Source: Stenocarpella maydis
Taxonomy: Eukaryota > Ascomycota > Sordariomycetes > Diaporthales > Diaporthaceae
Direction: 5' to 3'
Length of the DNA: 10,429 nucleotides
Assembly (NCBI GenBank): GCA_002270565.1
Contig: NQMI01000311.1
Span: forward strand, 350 to 10,778
The translations under genes were made by a program, and so were the position numbers. Below the pieces are notes generated by a model. It was given only the letters and a program-made list of their open reading frames with translations, ran no database searches and was not told the origin of the DNA. Below are positions 1 through 7,947 of the stretch, in pieces. Within the stretch, counting starts at the first letter, position 1; the number at the start of each line of letters is the position of its first letter.

Positions 1-43
1 ACAGGGTATATATAGATGTTTTTTATATAAGAAAGTAGGGTAG

Positions 44-87
44 CTACTTCCTAGTCCTAGTTACTTCCTAGTCCTAGCTACTTCCTA
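44..87. repeat. 17-bp tandem repeat at the insertion target
   Basis: Two full units (44-60 and 61-77, differing at one base) and a 10-base partial unit (78-87) of CTACTTCCTAGTCCTAG. The retrotransposon starts two bases later, so it went into or at the edge of this repeat. The rest of 1-43 is AT-rich flank in which I see nothing else. Confidence 0.85.
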
Positions 88-88
88 A
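84..88. repeat. Target-site duplication, left copy (CCTAA)
   Basis: CCTAA lies directly before the TG of the 5' LTR, and the same five bases (7929-7933) follow the CA of the 3' LTR. Five bases is the usual duplication for Ty3/Gypsy integrases. The match shows that 89-7928 is one insertion event with both ends intact. Confidence 0.85.
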
Positions 89-216
89 TGTTATGAACCC
101 ACACACATTGGCGGCTGACTACCGCAGAAGACAACCCCGCAGGTTGGGGAATGGACCCCCAAAAGAGTGCCTCGCCTGATCCAATCAGTGACGCACCCTT
201 ATCAGGGTTAGGGTCT

Positions 217-317
217 GGCTCGCAACGCTCGATTGCGAGCCATACGAGCCGGCTCATAGGGTGAGGTGTCGAGCCTTGCGTATGGGCTCGATAGCTTGAT
301 GTGCAAGCCGACGAGCC
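217..317. promoter_or_regulatory. U3 array of CGAGCC/GGCTCG hexamers with hairpin
   Basis: Exact hexamers lie at 217-222, 236-241, 245-250, 270-275, 285-290 and 312-317, with one-base variants at 251-256 and 304-309. The first two form a perfect 9-bp hairpin (217-225 with 233-241, 7-base loop). The array ends 18 bases before the TATA-like box, where upstream activating sites are expected. The 3' LTR keeps it with RIP changes; the inverted relative's LTR lacks it. Binding by a host factor is inference. Confidence 0.5.
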
Positions 318-334
318 ACTGAAGAGTCGGAGCA

Positions 335-340
335 TATATA
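335..340 (+). promoter_or_regulatory. TATA-like box of the 5' LTR
   Basis: TATATA inside AGCATATATACGG. The 3' LTR has it at the same offset, and the inverted LTR has an equivalent AT-rich box near 8149-8154. It lies about 50 bases before the segment (390-398) that is complementary to the candidate primer-binding site. Plausible core promoter for the genomic transcript. Confidence 0.5.
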
Positions 341-548
341 CGGACATAGTCATCACCACAGTAGATAGTTTTCATAGAACAGACTCTTCAGTTGTCAATC
401 TAAGTATTCAACCCAGCATTGAATAGCCTCATAGCTAGTAATTATTATCAGTTAACGATATTGCTTAACCAATGCCTAATAATGTATTCCGAATATAAAC
501 TCTTGATCTTACGGATTCAGAATACTTGGAAACCCTCTAATCATTACA

Positions 549-632
549 TTTTAACGACTCTTGTTCATATGTTGCTACGCGGGCTTTAAGCAATATTACA
601 CGTGAAAACCCTTCACGATATCGGACTTTAGA
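549..632 (+). other. Leader with candidate self-priming primer-binding site
   Basis: No TGG-type tRNA primer site starts at the LTR end. Instead TTAACGACT (551-559), two bases past the LTR, is the exact reverse complement of AGTCGTTAA in the 3' LTR (7770-7778); the 5' LTR counterpart (390-398) differs by two RIP-type transitions. Chromoviruses of the Tf1/sushi group are known to prime with the 5' end of their own RNA, so this could be that arrangement. A 6-bp hairpin (601-606 with 612-617) lies just before the gag ATG, and 586-596 is complementary to 458-468 in the LTR. Confidence 0.45.
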
Positions 633-1556
633 ATGACTACCCCTACCTGCAACCTCCTCTATAAGCTGGATGAACTTGCCAATAATGAGGCTACGGATAC
701 CTGTGTCCAGGAGCTAGCTAATGAGGTTAGGCAGTTGCACCTCCTTATGGAAGGATAAGCTTAGCGTAATGCAGAAGTTAAATAGCTTTGATAGGAGATT
801 ACTACTCTCCGAGCTGGAGCCAACATTATTAACACCTTAATTTAGATAAAGGAACATATCAAGCTTAATACCCCGGCCCCCTATAACGGAACCGCTGGAT
901 AACTTCAGGCACACCTAACGCAGGTCAGGGCCTACCAACGTTTCCATGGGCTAGATGCGCAGCCTAGCGGAAAAAGGGTTATGCACGCATCTTCTTTCCT
1001 TAAAGGATGAGCCTTAGCTTGGTTTGAACCCTACCTAACCGACTTTATTAACGTGGAATCATTTGAAGCCTGTAAGCTTGAAATGCAATGGATTTTTAGC
1101 AGCTATAAAGGCTATGAGGACGCCCTTAGGTCCCTATTTCAGGACCTGAATGAAGAATGATAGGCGGAAAGAGACCTAGCGAATTGCAAATAGCGCGGTT
1201 TAGCGATTAACTACGTGGTAGAATTCAGGTGAATCTATACTAAAATTAACTATACCAATAATATAAAGAAATTCATATTCTATTGTGGATTAAAGGATAA
1301 AGTAAAGAATAAACTTAGTAAAGTTATAAACTAACCTAATGATTTTCTATACTATATGGAAATAGCTATCTAGATTGATAACAGACTCTATAAATAACGC
1401 TTGGAAAAGAAAGGACGAACTTCTGAACGGATTATATTCTATAAGTATAAATCTAATATAAGAAAGAAGTATTAGAAATTAAGCACCTAGTGGGGATAGC
1501 ATGCGGGACCTATGGAACTGGATGTTGCCTAATATAAGGATAAGAAAAATGTTAAA

Positions 1557-1598
1557 TATTATAACTGCAGCAAAATGGGATACTTTACCTTAGAATGC
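1557..1598 (+). other. CCHC zinc knuckle in Gag, two ligands mutated
   Basis: Spacing fits C-x2-C-x4-H-x4-C, the RNA-binding nucleocapsid motif. The codon for the first Cys is TAT and for the His is TAC, both transitions at TpG or CpA sites, so metal binding would be lost. The second and fourth ligands (TGC at 1566 and 1596) remain. Confidence 0.8.
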
Positions 1599-1868
1599 CG
1601 GGCTCTAAGGAAAAATAGGGACTGGAAGTTAGTATTTGAGGGAACCTAATAAGCTAATAAAGCTACCCAACAAGCTAGTATAGCTACTTGTAATGCGTGA
1701 GGACTACCTAGGTCCAAATCGCAATGGGTACTTGCAAATAAATACTGCATTTGTAGGATAAATGTGTATGACTAGTATTAGGTATACCTGAATTAAGACC
1801 CTGAGGAAGAACGCGACTTTTATAACCCTAATAAGGAAGACCTTTATAATAGTCTATACTTCTCCTAA

Positions 1869-2606
1869 TGCACTAAACCCTAATGCGAAAAACACCAGAA
1901 GGATAAGGCACGATAGCAGCCTGTCCCACTAATGAAGAATCCCTAGAAACCCAGAATAACATATGCATCGCTTAGTTGGACAGCCTGCTTTAATGATAGC
2001 TATGCCACTTACTACAGCAATAAGGAAGCCACCGGGTGGTTCCCTAAAAATGCTTTAGGAAAGCAGGGAAGGACTCTAGTAGTAGGAAATAGGGAGGAGC
2101 TCTTGCAGATGGACCATAGGGCGGAAGGGAAACCTGCCCCTTAGGCCATACTTGCGCTACGAACCCTGTGGAAGGAACTGCAAGACTACCTTGGATAAGC
2201 ACCCCTTCTAGCCCTAAGGACTAACATTATAGCTGTTATGATTGCAGGGAGGCCTTTTGAGGAGGCTATAAAATGACCTACTCAGGAATATAGAAAACTA
2301 GGAGATGCGGGATGTATGTGCCCAATACATGATAAGCATCAGAATATCTCCTGGGTATTATATATCTACAATAGATGTAAGAAACACATAAGGGAGAAAA
2401 CTAAGCATAACTGGTTTCCCTAATAATATCTAGGTAAGGATATTAAACATACATATAAGCACAATGACTTTAGGAACTGGCACCTATATTAAAAATATAA
2501 TAAAATGAAATACGCCCTAATGAGGCTGGACTCCTGTATACCCTTAGGTTGCCTATGAAACTCTGGTGGATGGGCAAATTGCAAAGAGCCGATCTGCAAG
2601 GTGCAT
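1869..2606 (+). other. Three C-x4-C-x2-H-x3-K modules in the Gag extension
   Basis: In the gag frame: CTKPQCEKHQKDK (Cys 1869 and 1884, with stop codons where two of the inner residues, probably Gln, stood; His 1893), YIYNRCKKHIREK (2361, 2376, 2385; the first ligand is now TAT for Tyr), and CKEPICKVHMLNK (2580, 2595, 2604). The second and third are preceded by W-x2 and by further Cys-rich runs (CMCPIH at 2313-2330; Cys codons 2535 and 2550). A repeated zinc-binding fold is likely; function unknown. Confidence 0.65.
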
Positions 2607-2788
2607 ATGCTCAATAAGGCTCAAGGGTGGCATCTACTAAGGCAGCAGGGGCTGCTGCCCAAAATTCCAACAACAAGGGAATAGGATCACAGCATGCAAC
2701 AGCTAATGGATAACCTGCAAAAATCACAAAACATCATAAAACAAAATCTCAAGAGCATCAAGAAGGTCCCAGCAGTAGATAAGCAGTT

Positions 2789-2826
2789 AAAAAACTAGAA
2801 GGGCTGTCTATAAAGCTTTAGATAGC
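2789..2826 (+). promoter_or_regulatory. Programmed -1 ribosomal frameshift signal, gag to pol
   Basis: The heptamer A AAA AAC (2789-2795) is in the correct phase to the gag frame (AAA at 2790, AAC at 2793). A 7-base spacer (2796-2802) leads to a hairpin with 8-bp arms (2803-2810 with 2819-2826, one G-U pair, 8-base loop). Slipping back one base enters exactly the frame that carries protease and the rest of pol. The G-U pair may be a RIP change of a G-C pair. One of the heptamer's A bases could also come from RIP, which would make the original G AAA AAC. Confidence 0.75.
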
Positions 2827-2917
2827 TACCAATTACACTATAAGGTACTTATGCGCAATAATAAGCGACTATAGCTACCTAACGGTTTAGGTCGGGCTAG
2901 GAGTCCACACGTGCTCA

Positions 2918-3175
2918 GCACTCATTAACAGCGGAGCATAAGGGAACTTTATATCCCCAAAGGTAGTAAACGAGTACTACCTACTATAGCATAAGAAAAG
3001 GGAACCCTACAGACTTAATATAGTGGATGGAACTAAAGTATCCTATGGCAATGGAATTATCAATATAGAAACTAATCCTCTCCCAGTTCGGATTTACAGC
3101 CATACGGAATTACTATCATTTAATATTACTAAGACAGCAAATCATTAGTTAATCTTGGGAATACCTTGGTTAAGG
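2918..3175 (+). other. Aspartic protease domain
   Basis: ALINSGA at 2918-2938 matches the retropepsin A-L-I-D-S-G-A signature with the catalytic Asp codon now AAC (2927-2929), a G-to-A change after T. The C-terminal LILGIPWL (3149-3172) is also typical. This domain would cut Gag-Pol. It is inactive as written. Confidence 0.8.
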
Positions 3176-3544
3176 AAGAATAATCCTCGAATCGATTGGA
3201 CCACTAGCTAGATCTTTTAGGATAATACCGTTCCCTAAAAGAAGGTTACAATCAATAACAAAGGAAGAAGTTATATTACTAAGGATAGCAAACAGGCGAT
3301 ATACTCAAATGGGCCCACGGATACCTCTGGGAGTAAGCAGGAGGCTCGACTCCAGGAAGATAGAGAAGGACTAGGCCACTTAAGCGCCTTATTAAAGAAC
3401 CGAAGCTAGTCAGGAGATCGCTACTCCAACACAACCAGTCAGCATACAATACAGAAAGCACAATAATACCTCCTTTATCTAAAGGAAGAAAAAGAAGGAG
3501 ATAAAACCAATAGACTAGCATGAATACTAAAAGAATATCACGAA

Positions 3545-4180
3545 TTTAAGAAAGTGTTCCAGGAATGACTTAATACTGTATTACCGTAACACATATGATG
3601 GGATTATAAGATACCCTTGAAACCCGGAATAATACCCCAGTTCAAACCCATCTACAGACTCAACAAAGAACAACTCAAAGCACTCAAGGAATACCTTAAT
3701 GAAAACCTCCAGAAGGGATTCATTAGGCTATCGCGATCACCAGCAGGATACCCAATCCTCTTCATACTAAAAAAGAATAGCAAGCTATAGTTATATATTG
3801 ACTACCGACAGTTGAATGATATCACGATTAAAAACCAATACCCTCTCCTACTTATTAAGGAACTATAGGACCGACTTAGAGGAGCCAAATGGTTTATAGT
3901 ACTCAACTTGAAGCACGGATATAACCTTGTCTGAATGAAAGAAGGAGAAGAATGAAAGACAGCCTTTAGAATATACTATAGATATTATAAGATAATGGTC
4001 ATGCCTTTTAGACTAACTAACGCACCTGCATCATTCCAGGAGATAATCAACCAAGTCCTAAGCAAGTACCTTAATATCTTTGTTGTTACCTACTTGGATG
4101 ATATCCTTATCTTCTCAGAAAACCTCGATAATTATAAAGGATATATCAAAAAGATCCTCTAAAAGCTTCAAGATGCCAAC
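3545..4180 (+). other. Reverse transcriptase domain
   Basis: It opens with the usual F..VF....LP.H..WDY.I.L run (3545-3630) and shows YIDYR.LN near 3795-3820. The first catalytic Asp (VLNLKHGY) is AAC at 3905-3907. FRLTNAPASFQ near 4010-4040 and YLDD at 4091-4102 are intact. RNA-directed DNA synthesis would fail for lack of the first Asp and because of stops. Confidence 0.9.
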
Positions 4181-4499
4181 CTCCTAGTGGAACCAGAAAA
4201 ATGCAACTAGCACTCACAGAAAGTCAACTACCTCAGGTATATAATCAAATCAGGAAAGATCAAGATGCAAGAAGGGAAAGTCAGAGCAATTAAGGAATAG
4301 CCAACCCCTACAAACGTTAAGGACATCAGGGCATTCCTCAGATACACCAACTTCTATCAACAATTTATCACACAATATAATAATATCGCGAAACCCTTAA
4401 TAGATCTTACTAAGAAAGACTGTATCTTTAAATGAATAGATACCAAATAACAAGCCTTTTAGACACTCAAGGATAGGGTTATAGGGGACCCCGTACTTG

Positions 4500-4895
4500 A
4501 AGAGGCAGATCTAGAAAAGGAATTCGAAATTCATACTAATGCCTTAGATAATGCTATAGGCGGAGAACTCACTTAGAAAGACAAATAAGGAAGAATATAC
4601 ATTATTATAAACTTCAGCAAGAAATTTAACGGACTAGAAACCCATTATGCTATACTAGATAAAGAATTCATGGCTATAGTATATACATTCTAGGAATAGC
4701 AGCACTACCTTATAGGAGCCAAAAGGCAGATCAAACTCTATATGGATTATAAGAATCTCACAACCTTTATAATAACTAAAACTCTTAATAAATGATAAAT
4801 CAGATATATAGAGTTCTTATTATAATTTAACATTAAGGTTATCCATATGGATGGAGTTAAGAATGTAAGAGCAGATATGCTTAGCTAAAGACCCA
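4500..4895 (+). other. RNase H domain
   Basis: EIHTNA at 4526-4543 carries Asn (AAT, 4538-4540) where the first metal-binding Asp belongs. DKEF near 4660 keeps the Glu. LYMDYKNL near 4740 keeps Asp but has Tyr for His. RADMLS near 4870 is the end of the domain before the linker to integrase. Confidence 0.8.
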
Positions 4896-5049
4896 ACCAT
4901 TAGGAAAAAGGTTCACCTACGGAATGGATAGTGTTTAACACCTAAGAGGACGGAAGCCTTATCCTCAACCGTAAACTTAACGCCATAATTTAAATTAACT
5001 TCCAAACTAGAAGAACCCCTGCTGATCCAAGAGAATAAGACAAGTTAAT

Positions 5050-5900
5050 TATAGAAATATATGAAGCACTAGCATATAGCTACTAAGGTGTTGCAGCAAC
5101 AATCAAAAGGATCCAGTAATATTACTAGATCCCCAACCTTAAGAAAAAGGTTTAAGATATTATTAGCAAATGCAACTCCTGCAACAAAAACAAGGCCTTC
5201 AGGCATAAACTATATAAACTATTAAAACCCCTACTAGTACCTATAACTATATAATCATCCATTAGTCTAAACTTTATTATTAAATTACCTCTCTTATGAG
5301 AACCCTTGACTGGAGTATATTATAATAGTATTCTAGTAGTAGTTTGTAAACTAAGTAAGTATGCATACTTTATACCATATAAGGAAGCTAGCACTGCAGA
5401 AGAACTTGCTTACATGTTCTTGCGAATCATTATAAGTAATTACGGAATGCTATACGAAATTATCTCAGATAGGGACAAGCTCTTTATATTAAACTTCTGG
5501 AAATTACTAATGAAGCAACTCAGAGTAAAGCACAAACTCTTAATAACGGTATATCTATAAATAAACGGACAAATAGAGTAAATCAACCAGATTATAGAAC
5601 AATACCTCCAATACTATATCAACTAATTATAGGATAATTAGGTTAAACTGCTACCGCTGGCACAATTTGCCTATAATAGCGCAACTACTAGTATTACTAA
5701 GCAGTTACCTTTCTTTGCATTCTATAGATATAAACCTTAGGCATATTATGAATTACTGCTAGATGACACCCTAGCGGAGTTAGCGGAATAAAAAGTAATA
5801 TAAATTAGGTAAATCTAGAAGGATATCCAAGCAGAACTTTCTTTTATATAGGAATGAATATTGAAATATGCAAATTAAAAAAGAATTAAGGGACCAATTT
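5050..5900 (+). other. Integrase: HHCC finger and D,D35E core
   Basis: The zinc finger keeps H-x6-H spacing, but both His codons are TAT (5060) and TAC (5081). The Cys pair C-x2-C (5171, 5180) is intact. In the core the first Asp is AAC (5270), the second is GAT (5468) and the Glu is GAG (5576), 35 residues apart as in Ty3/Gypsy integrases. The open stretch 5306-5560 is just a stop-free piece of this core. Confidence 0.85.
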
Positions 5901-6145
5901 TTAAGGAGGGAGATAAGGTTTATCTCCTTTGCTGAAACATTAAAACCAAGCAACCTAGCGAAAAGCTTGACTATAAGAAAATTAGCCCCTTTAAAATTTC
6001 AGGAAAACTTTTAAATACTAACTATAAACTCTTGCTACCTAGGGGAATAAAACAGCACCCAGTCTTTTATATTTCACTCTTGGAATTAGCACCTAAGGAT
6101 GTAAAACTTAAAATATAGATTGAAACACTTAATGAATATAATAAG

Positions 6146-6295
6146 GAATATGAAGTAGAGAATATTATAGACTTAAGATAATACTAAGGGATAATGGAGT
6201 ACCTTATTAAATGGAAGGGCTATAACTCTAGCGAAAATATATGGGAACCGGCTTAAAATTTAACCTATTATTATAATGAACTCGCAAAATACCAT
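6146..6295 (+). other. Chromodomain at the integrase C-terminus
   Basis: EYEVENIIDLR (6146 on), then EYLIKWKGY and ENIWEPA, match chromodomain strands and the aromatic residues that hold methyl-lysine. This places the element in the chromovirus branch, whose chromodomains target heterochromatin. A mutated counterpart lies on the other strand in the second element (about 9570-9725). Confidence 0.9.
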
Positions 6296-6448
6296 GCGCG
6301 AACTACTATAAAATAGTCCTAGAAACCAGGAATGCGGCCTAAGAACCCTATATATAATGAGTTATAATAAACTAATATTATGATGAAACTATATAATGAA
6401 CTCTAGATGTTGCGGCTGAAATAAGGAAAATAACTAATAAGAGACTAA

Positions 6449-6729
6449 TTGCAATAGGAATGACCAAGAGCCAGTAATTAGTTAATACCTCAAAAGAAAA
6501 TCACACCATTACCAGTCATCCTATTTAAACTATAACCCAAATACTGGTTACGCCCAGAAACCACCTAAATAAATACCAGTAATCCGTACCTTGCACCCCA
6601 GCAAATACTAGTTATAAAAAAAATAAGGACAGAACGATGCAGCATAACCAGTAGACCGAAGACAGCCAGGACCCAGGACCAGTCAGATAATAATCAAATA
6701 AGTTTCATTTCCAGTAATAAAATTAGGCA
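6449..6729. other. Spacer between pol and antisense frame, repeated ACCAGT motif
   Basis: No convincing reading frame. The hexamer ACCAGT or its complement or RIP variant recurs at 6511-6516, 6543-6548, 6575-6580, 6607-6612, 6647-6652 and 6678-6683, with CCAGTA at 6711-6716; the first four are spaced almost exactly 32 bases. The second element has the RIP form ACTAGT at 9215, 9254, 9285 and 9318. Pol from one side and the antisense frame from the other both end here, so a role in 3'-end formation is possible but unproven. Confidence 0.5.
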
Positions 6730-7377
6730 CTAGGACGAGCCACCCATAGGCATATTTCCTTTACCACCCTTACTACTAGTACCTACAAATTCAGACCAAC
6801 CAGTACTATTACCTATTAGGGAACTCTAATTAAAAACTCCTACTTTACTCTTAGAGCGCAGCTATGCCTCTTGCGCTACTATCCCACCAGCCTCCTCGGT
6901 GGAACTTCAGCAAGCTACCTTGGCGGATCGTTCGGCGATTCGCTTCTGCTTGGTATTAGCCTCTTCCTTTTCTATATGATCCAACTTATCCAAATTCGAT
7001 AAACCCTAATGAATAGCCCTGGATATCCGCTTACGCTATATGTGCTTCTGTTTGCGCAAACGGAGGAGCTTCTCCTCTAACTCCTTAATCTCGTCCTCCA
7101 GCTTTTGGTGTTAAGCCGAGATGTGTAGAAGGTCCTTGGAGTTGTTTAGTTCCAGGATGTTGTATCTTGACTGCTGCTGCCGGATGTACTTGGTGTAGCA
7201 ACTGGAGGCCTTCTCCAAGACCTTGCAGCTCTTAATGCCCTGTGCCTTATAGGAGGAATAAGGTTGCATGGTAATAGCGTTCTATAGAATAGTAAATAAT
7301 AAGGAATTACGTTACTCGACCTTTTGGGAATAATAGGATAACTTGGAAATCCGGGAATCCTTAACTTTGGATGATAT
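6730..7377 (-). pseudogene. Antisense frame: Cys motif plus coiled coil (RIP-disabled)
   Basis: Read on the minus strand from 7377, this 216-codon frame has only RIP-type stops until a TAG at 6730-6732. A Cys cluster (about 7155-7205) fits C-x2-C-x7-C with Tyr at two Cys sites, followed by a heptad-like, Glu/Lys/Leu-rich coiled coil (HQKLEDEIKELEEKLLRLRK, about 7050-7115) and a Ser/Gly-rich tail. The second element has the same frame (8475-9137) with length differences that are multiples of three and conservative changes, for example LSNLDKLDHIEKEEA against INNVEELERVEKEEA. That argues for a protein once under selection. The first codon is ATA in both copies, perhaps a mutated ATG, so the start is unsure. 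I cannot name the family; similar Cys-plus-coiled-coil hypothetical proteins are common in fungal genomes, but that is from memory. Confidence 0.65.
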
Positions 7378-7445
7378 AACGGATCAGGAAGGTATAAATA
7401 AAGGCATTAACGAGCGAAAATAACTTACAGAACACTTTTGAGGAT

Positions 7446-7468
7446 AAAAGAAGTAAGGAGGGAGATAA
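7446..7468 (+). other. Polypurine tract
   Basis: A run of purines with two T interruptions (core AAGGAGGGAGA, 7455-7465) ends at the base before the 3' LTR. It is the expected primer for plus-strand DNA synthesis. The second element has the complementary tract at 8384-8407. Confidence 0.8.
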
Positions 7469-7928
7469 TATTATAAACCTATATATATTAGCGGCTAACT
7501 ACTGCAGAAGACAACCCCGTAGGTTGGGGAATAGACCCCCAAAAGAGTGCCTTGCCGGATCTAATTAGTAATGCACCCTTATTAGGGTTAGGGTCTGGCT
7601 TGTAACGCTCGATTGCGAGCCATATAAGCCGGCTTGTAGGGTGAGGTATCGAGCCTTGCGTATGGGCTTAATGGCTTGATGTGCGAGCTGATAAGCTACT
7701 AAAGAGTTGGAGCATATATATGGATATAGTCATTACTATAGTAGATAGTTTTTATAGAACAGACTCTTTAGTCGTTAATCTAAGTATTCAACCCAGCATT
7801 AGATAGCCTTATAGCTAGTGATTATTGTTAGTTAATGATATTGCTTAACCAATGCCTAATAATGTATTCCGAATATAAACTCTTGATCTCACGGATTCAG
7901 GATACTTGGAAACCCTCTGATCATTACA
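7469..7928 (+). repeat. 3' LTR of the complete element
   Basis: Same 460-bp length as the 5' LTR and ends in CA, but the first dinucleotide is TA rather than TG through RIP. The hexamer array is present but eroded: GGCTCG at the hairpin is GGCTTG, while the last bases match well. It is followed at once by the CCTAA duplication (7929-7933). Confidence 0.95.
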
Positions 7929-7947
7929 CCTAATACCTGTAATGATC
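7919..7947. repeat. Tail-to-tail LTR junction, perfect palindrome ends
   Basis: GATCATTACA (7919-7928) and TGTAATGATC (7938-7947) are the exact reverse complements of each other, nine bases apart (CCTAATACC). The spacer is the 5-bp duplication of the first element plus TACC. The first element therefore landed a few bases from the end of the second, which was already in place. Confidence 0.9.

Larger units (their letters stand above)
89..548 (+). repeat. 5' LTR of the complete element
   Basis: Starts TG and ends CA, 460 bp, aligned without gaps to 7469-7928. The ends form a short imperfect inverted repeat (TGTTATGA against TGTAATGA on the other strand). U3 holds an array of CGAGCC/GGCTCG hexamers (217-317) and a TATA-like box (335-340). 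The R and U5 limits cannot be fixed from sequence alone, though the self-priming idea would put the transcript start near 390. This copy looks less mutated than the 3' LTR at many sites, for example CACACA where the 3' LTR has TATATA. Confidence 0.95.
633..2798 (+). pseudogene. gag: gag with long Cys/His-rich C-terminal extension (RIP-disabled)
   Basis: From the ATG at 633 one frame runs about 721 codons with no indel to a TAG at 2796, broken by many point stops, the first at 756. Gag is the structural protein that forms the particle and packages RNA. The core shows the capsid-like SFLKG...AWFEPYL stretch (about 990-1040). The nucleocapsid knuckle at 1557-1598 reads YYNCSKMGYFTLEC: its first Cys and its His are both Tyr, each one transition away. 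After it come roughly 400 more residues, unusual for Gag, holding three copies of C-x4-C-x2-H-x3-K (Cys/His codons 1869-1895, 2361-2387, 2580-2606). Pol follows in the -1 frame. The TAG at 2796 may be the real stop or a mutated CAG. The extension is not a family I can name. Confidence 0.85.
2795..6448 (+). pseudogene. pol: pol: protease, RT, RNase H, integrase, chromodomain (RIP-disabled)
   Basis: A single frame, -1 to gag, holds across about 1218 codons without an indel but with dozens of TAA/TAG/TGA. In order: protease (about 2880-3180), reverse transcriptase (about 3545-4180), RNase H (about 4500-4890), integrase (about 5030-5900) and chromodomain (about 6140-6295). It would copy the RNA genome to DNA and insert it, with the chromodomain steering integration to marked chromatin. 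Catalytic damage is wide, yet YLDD at 4091-4102 and D-x35-E (5468, 5576) survive. The true stop is uncertain: the frame aligns without gaps to the second element past the chromodomain up to a shared TAA at 6446-6448, which could itself be a mutated CAA. Stops at 6314 and 6320 could end it earlier. Confidence 0.9.
89..7928 (+). mobile_element. Complete RIP-inactivated Ty3/Gypsy chromovirus
   Basis: A 7840-bp LTR retrotransposon with 460-bp LTRs at both ends, a CCTAA target duplication, gag and pol in two frames, an integrase-chromodomain fusion and a polypurine tract. Domain order protease, reverse transcriptase, RNase H, integrase, chromodomain defines the Ty3/Gypsy chromovirus lineage. Comparing the two LTRs base by base by hand I count about 53 transitions and 1 transversion (T177 against G7557) and no gap. 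That ratio, together with stops of TAA, TAG and TGA where CAA, CAG, CGA or TGG are expected, is RIP. The element cannot make its own proteins now. It is longer than many fungal chromoviruses because of a long Gag extension and about 1 kb between pol and the 3' LTR that carries an antisense frame. Confidence 0.95.

Noticed and set aside
78..359. 93-residue minus-strand ORF
   Set aside because: It lies in the 5' LTR, covers U3 and its hexamer array, and has no counterpart in the variant LTR. Chance frame.
484..525. 11-bp hairpin GTATTCCGAAT with ATTCAGAATAC in U5
   Set aside because: The second arm is not conserved in the inverted LTR and no compensating change is seen, so I do not call it functional.
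3279..3521. 80-residue minus-strand ORF rich in Leu and Tyr, membrane-like
   Set aside because: It is antisense to pol between protease and reverse transcriptase, where the sense frame is continuous. The hydrophobic look comes from base composition.
5306..5560. 84-residue plus-strand ORF as a separate gene
   Set aside because: It is the stop-free middle of the integrase core in the pol frame, ended by RIP stops, not a gene of its own.
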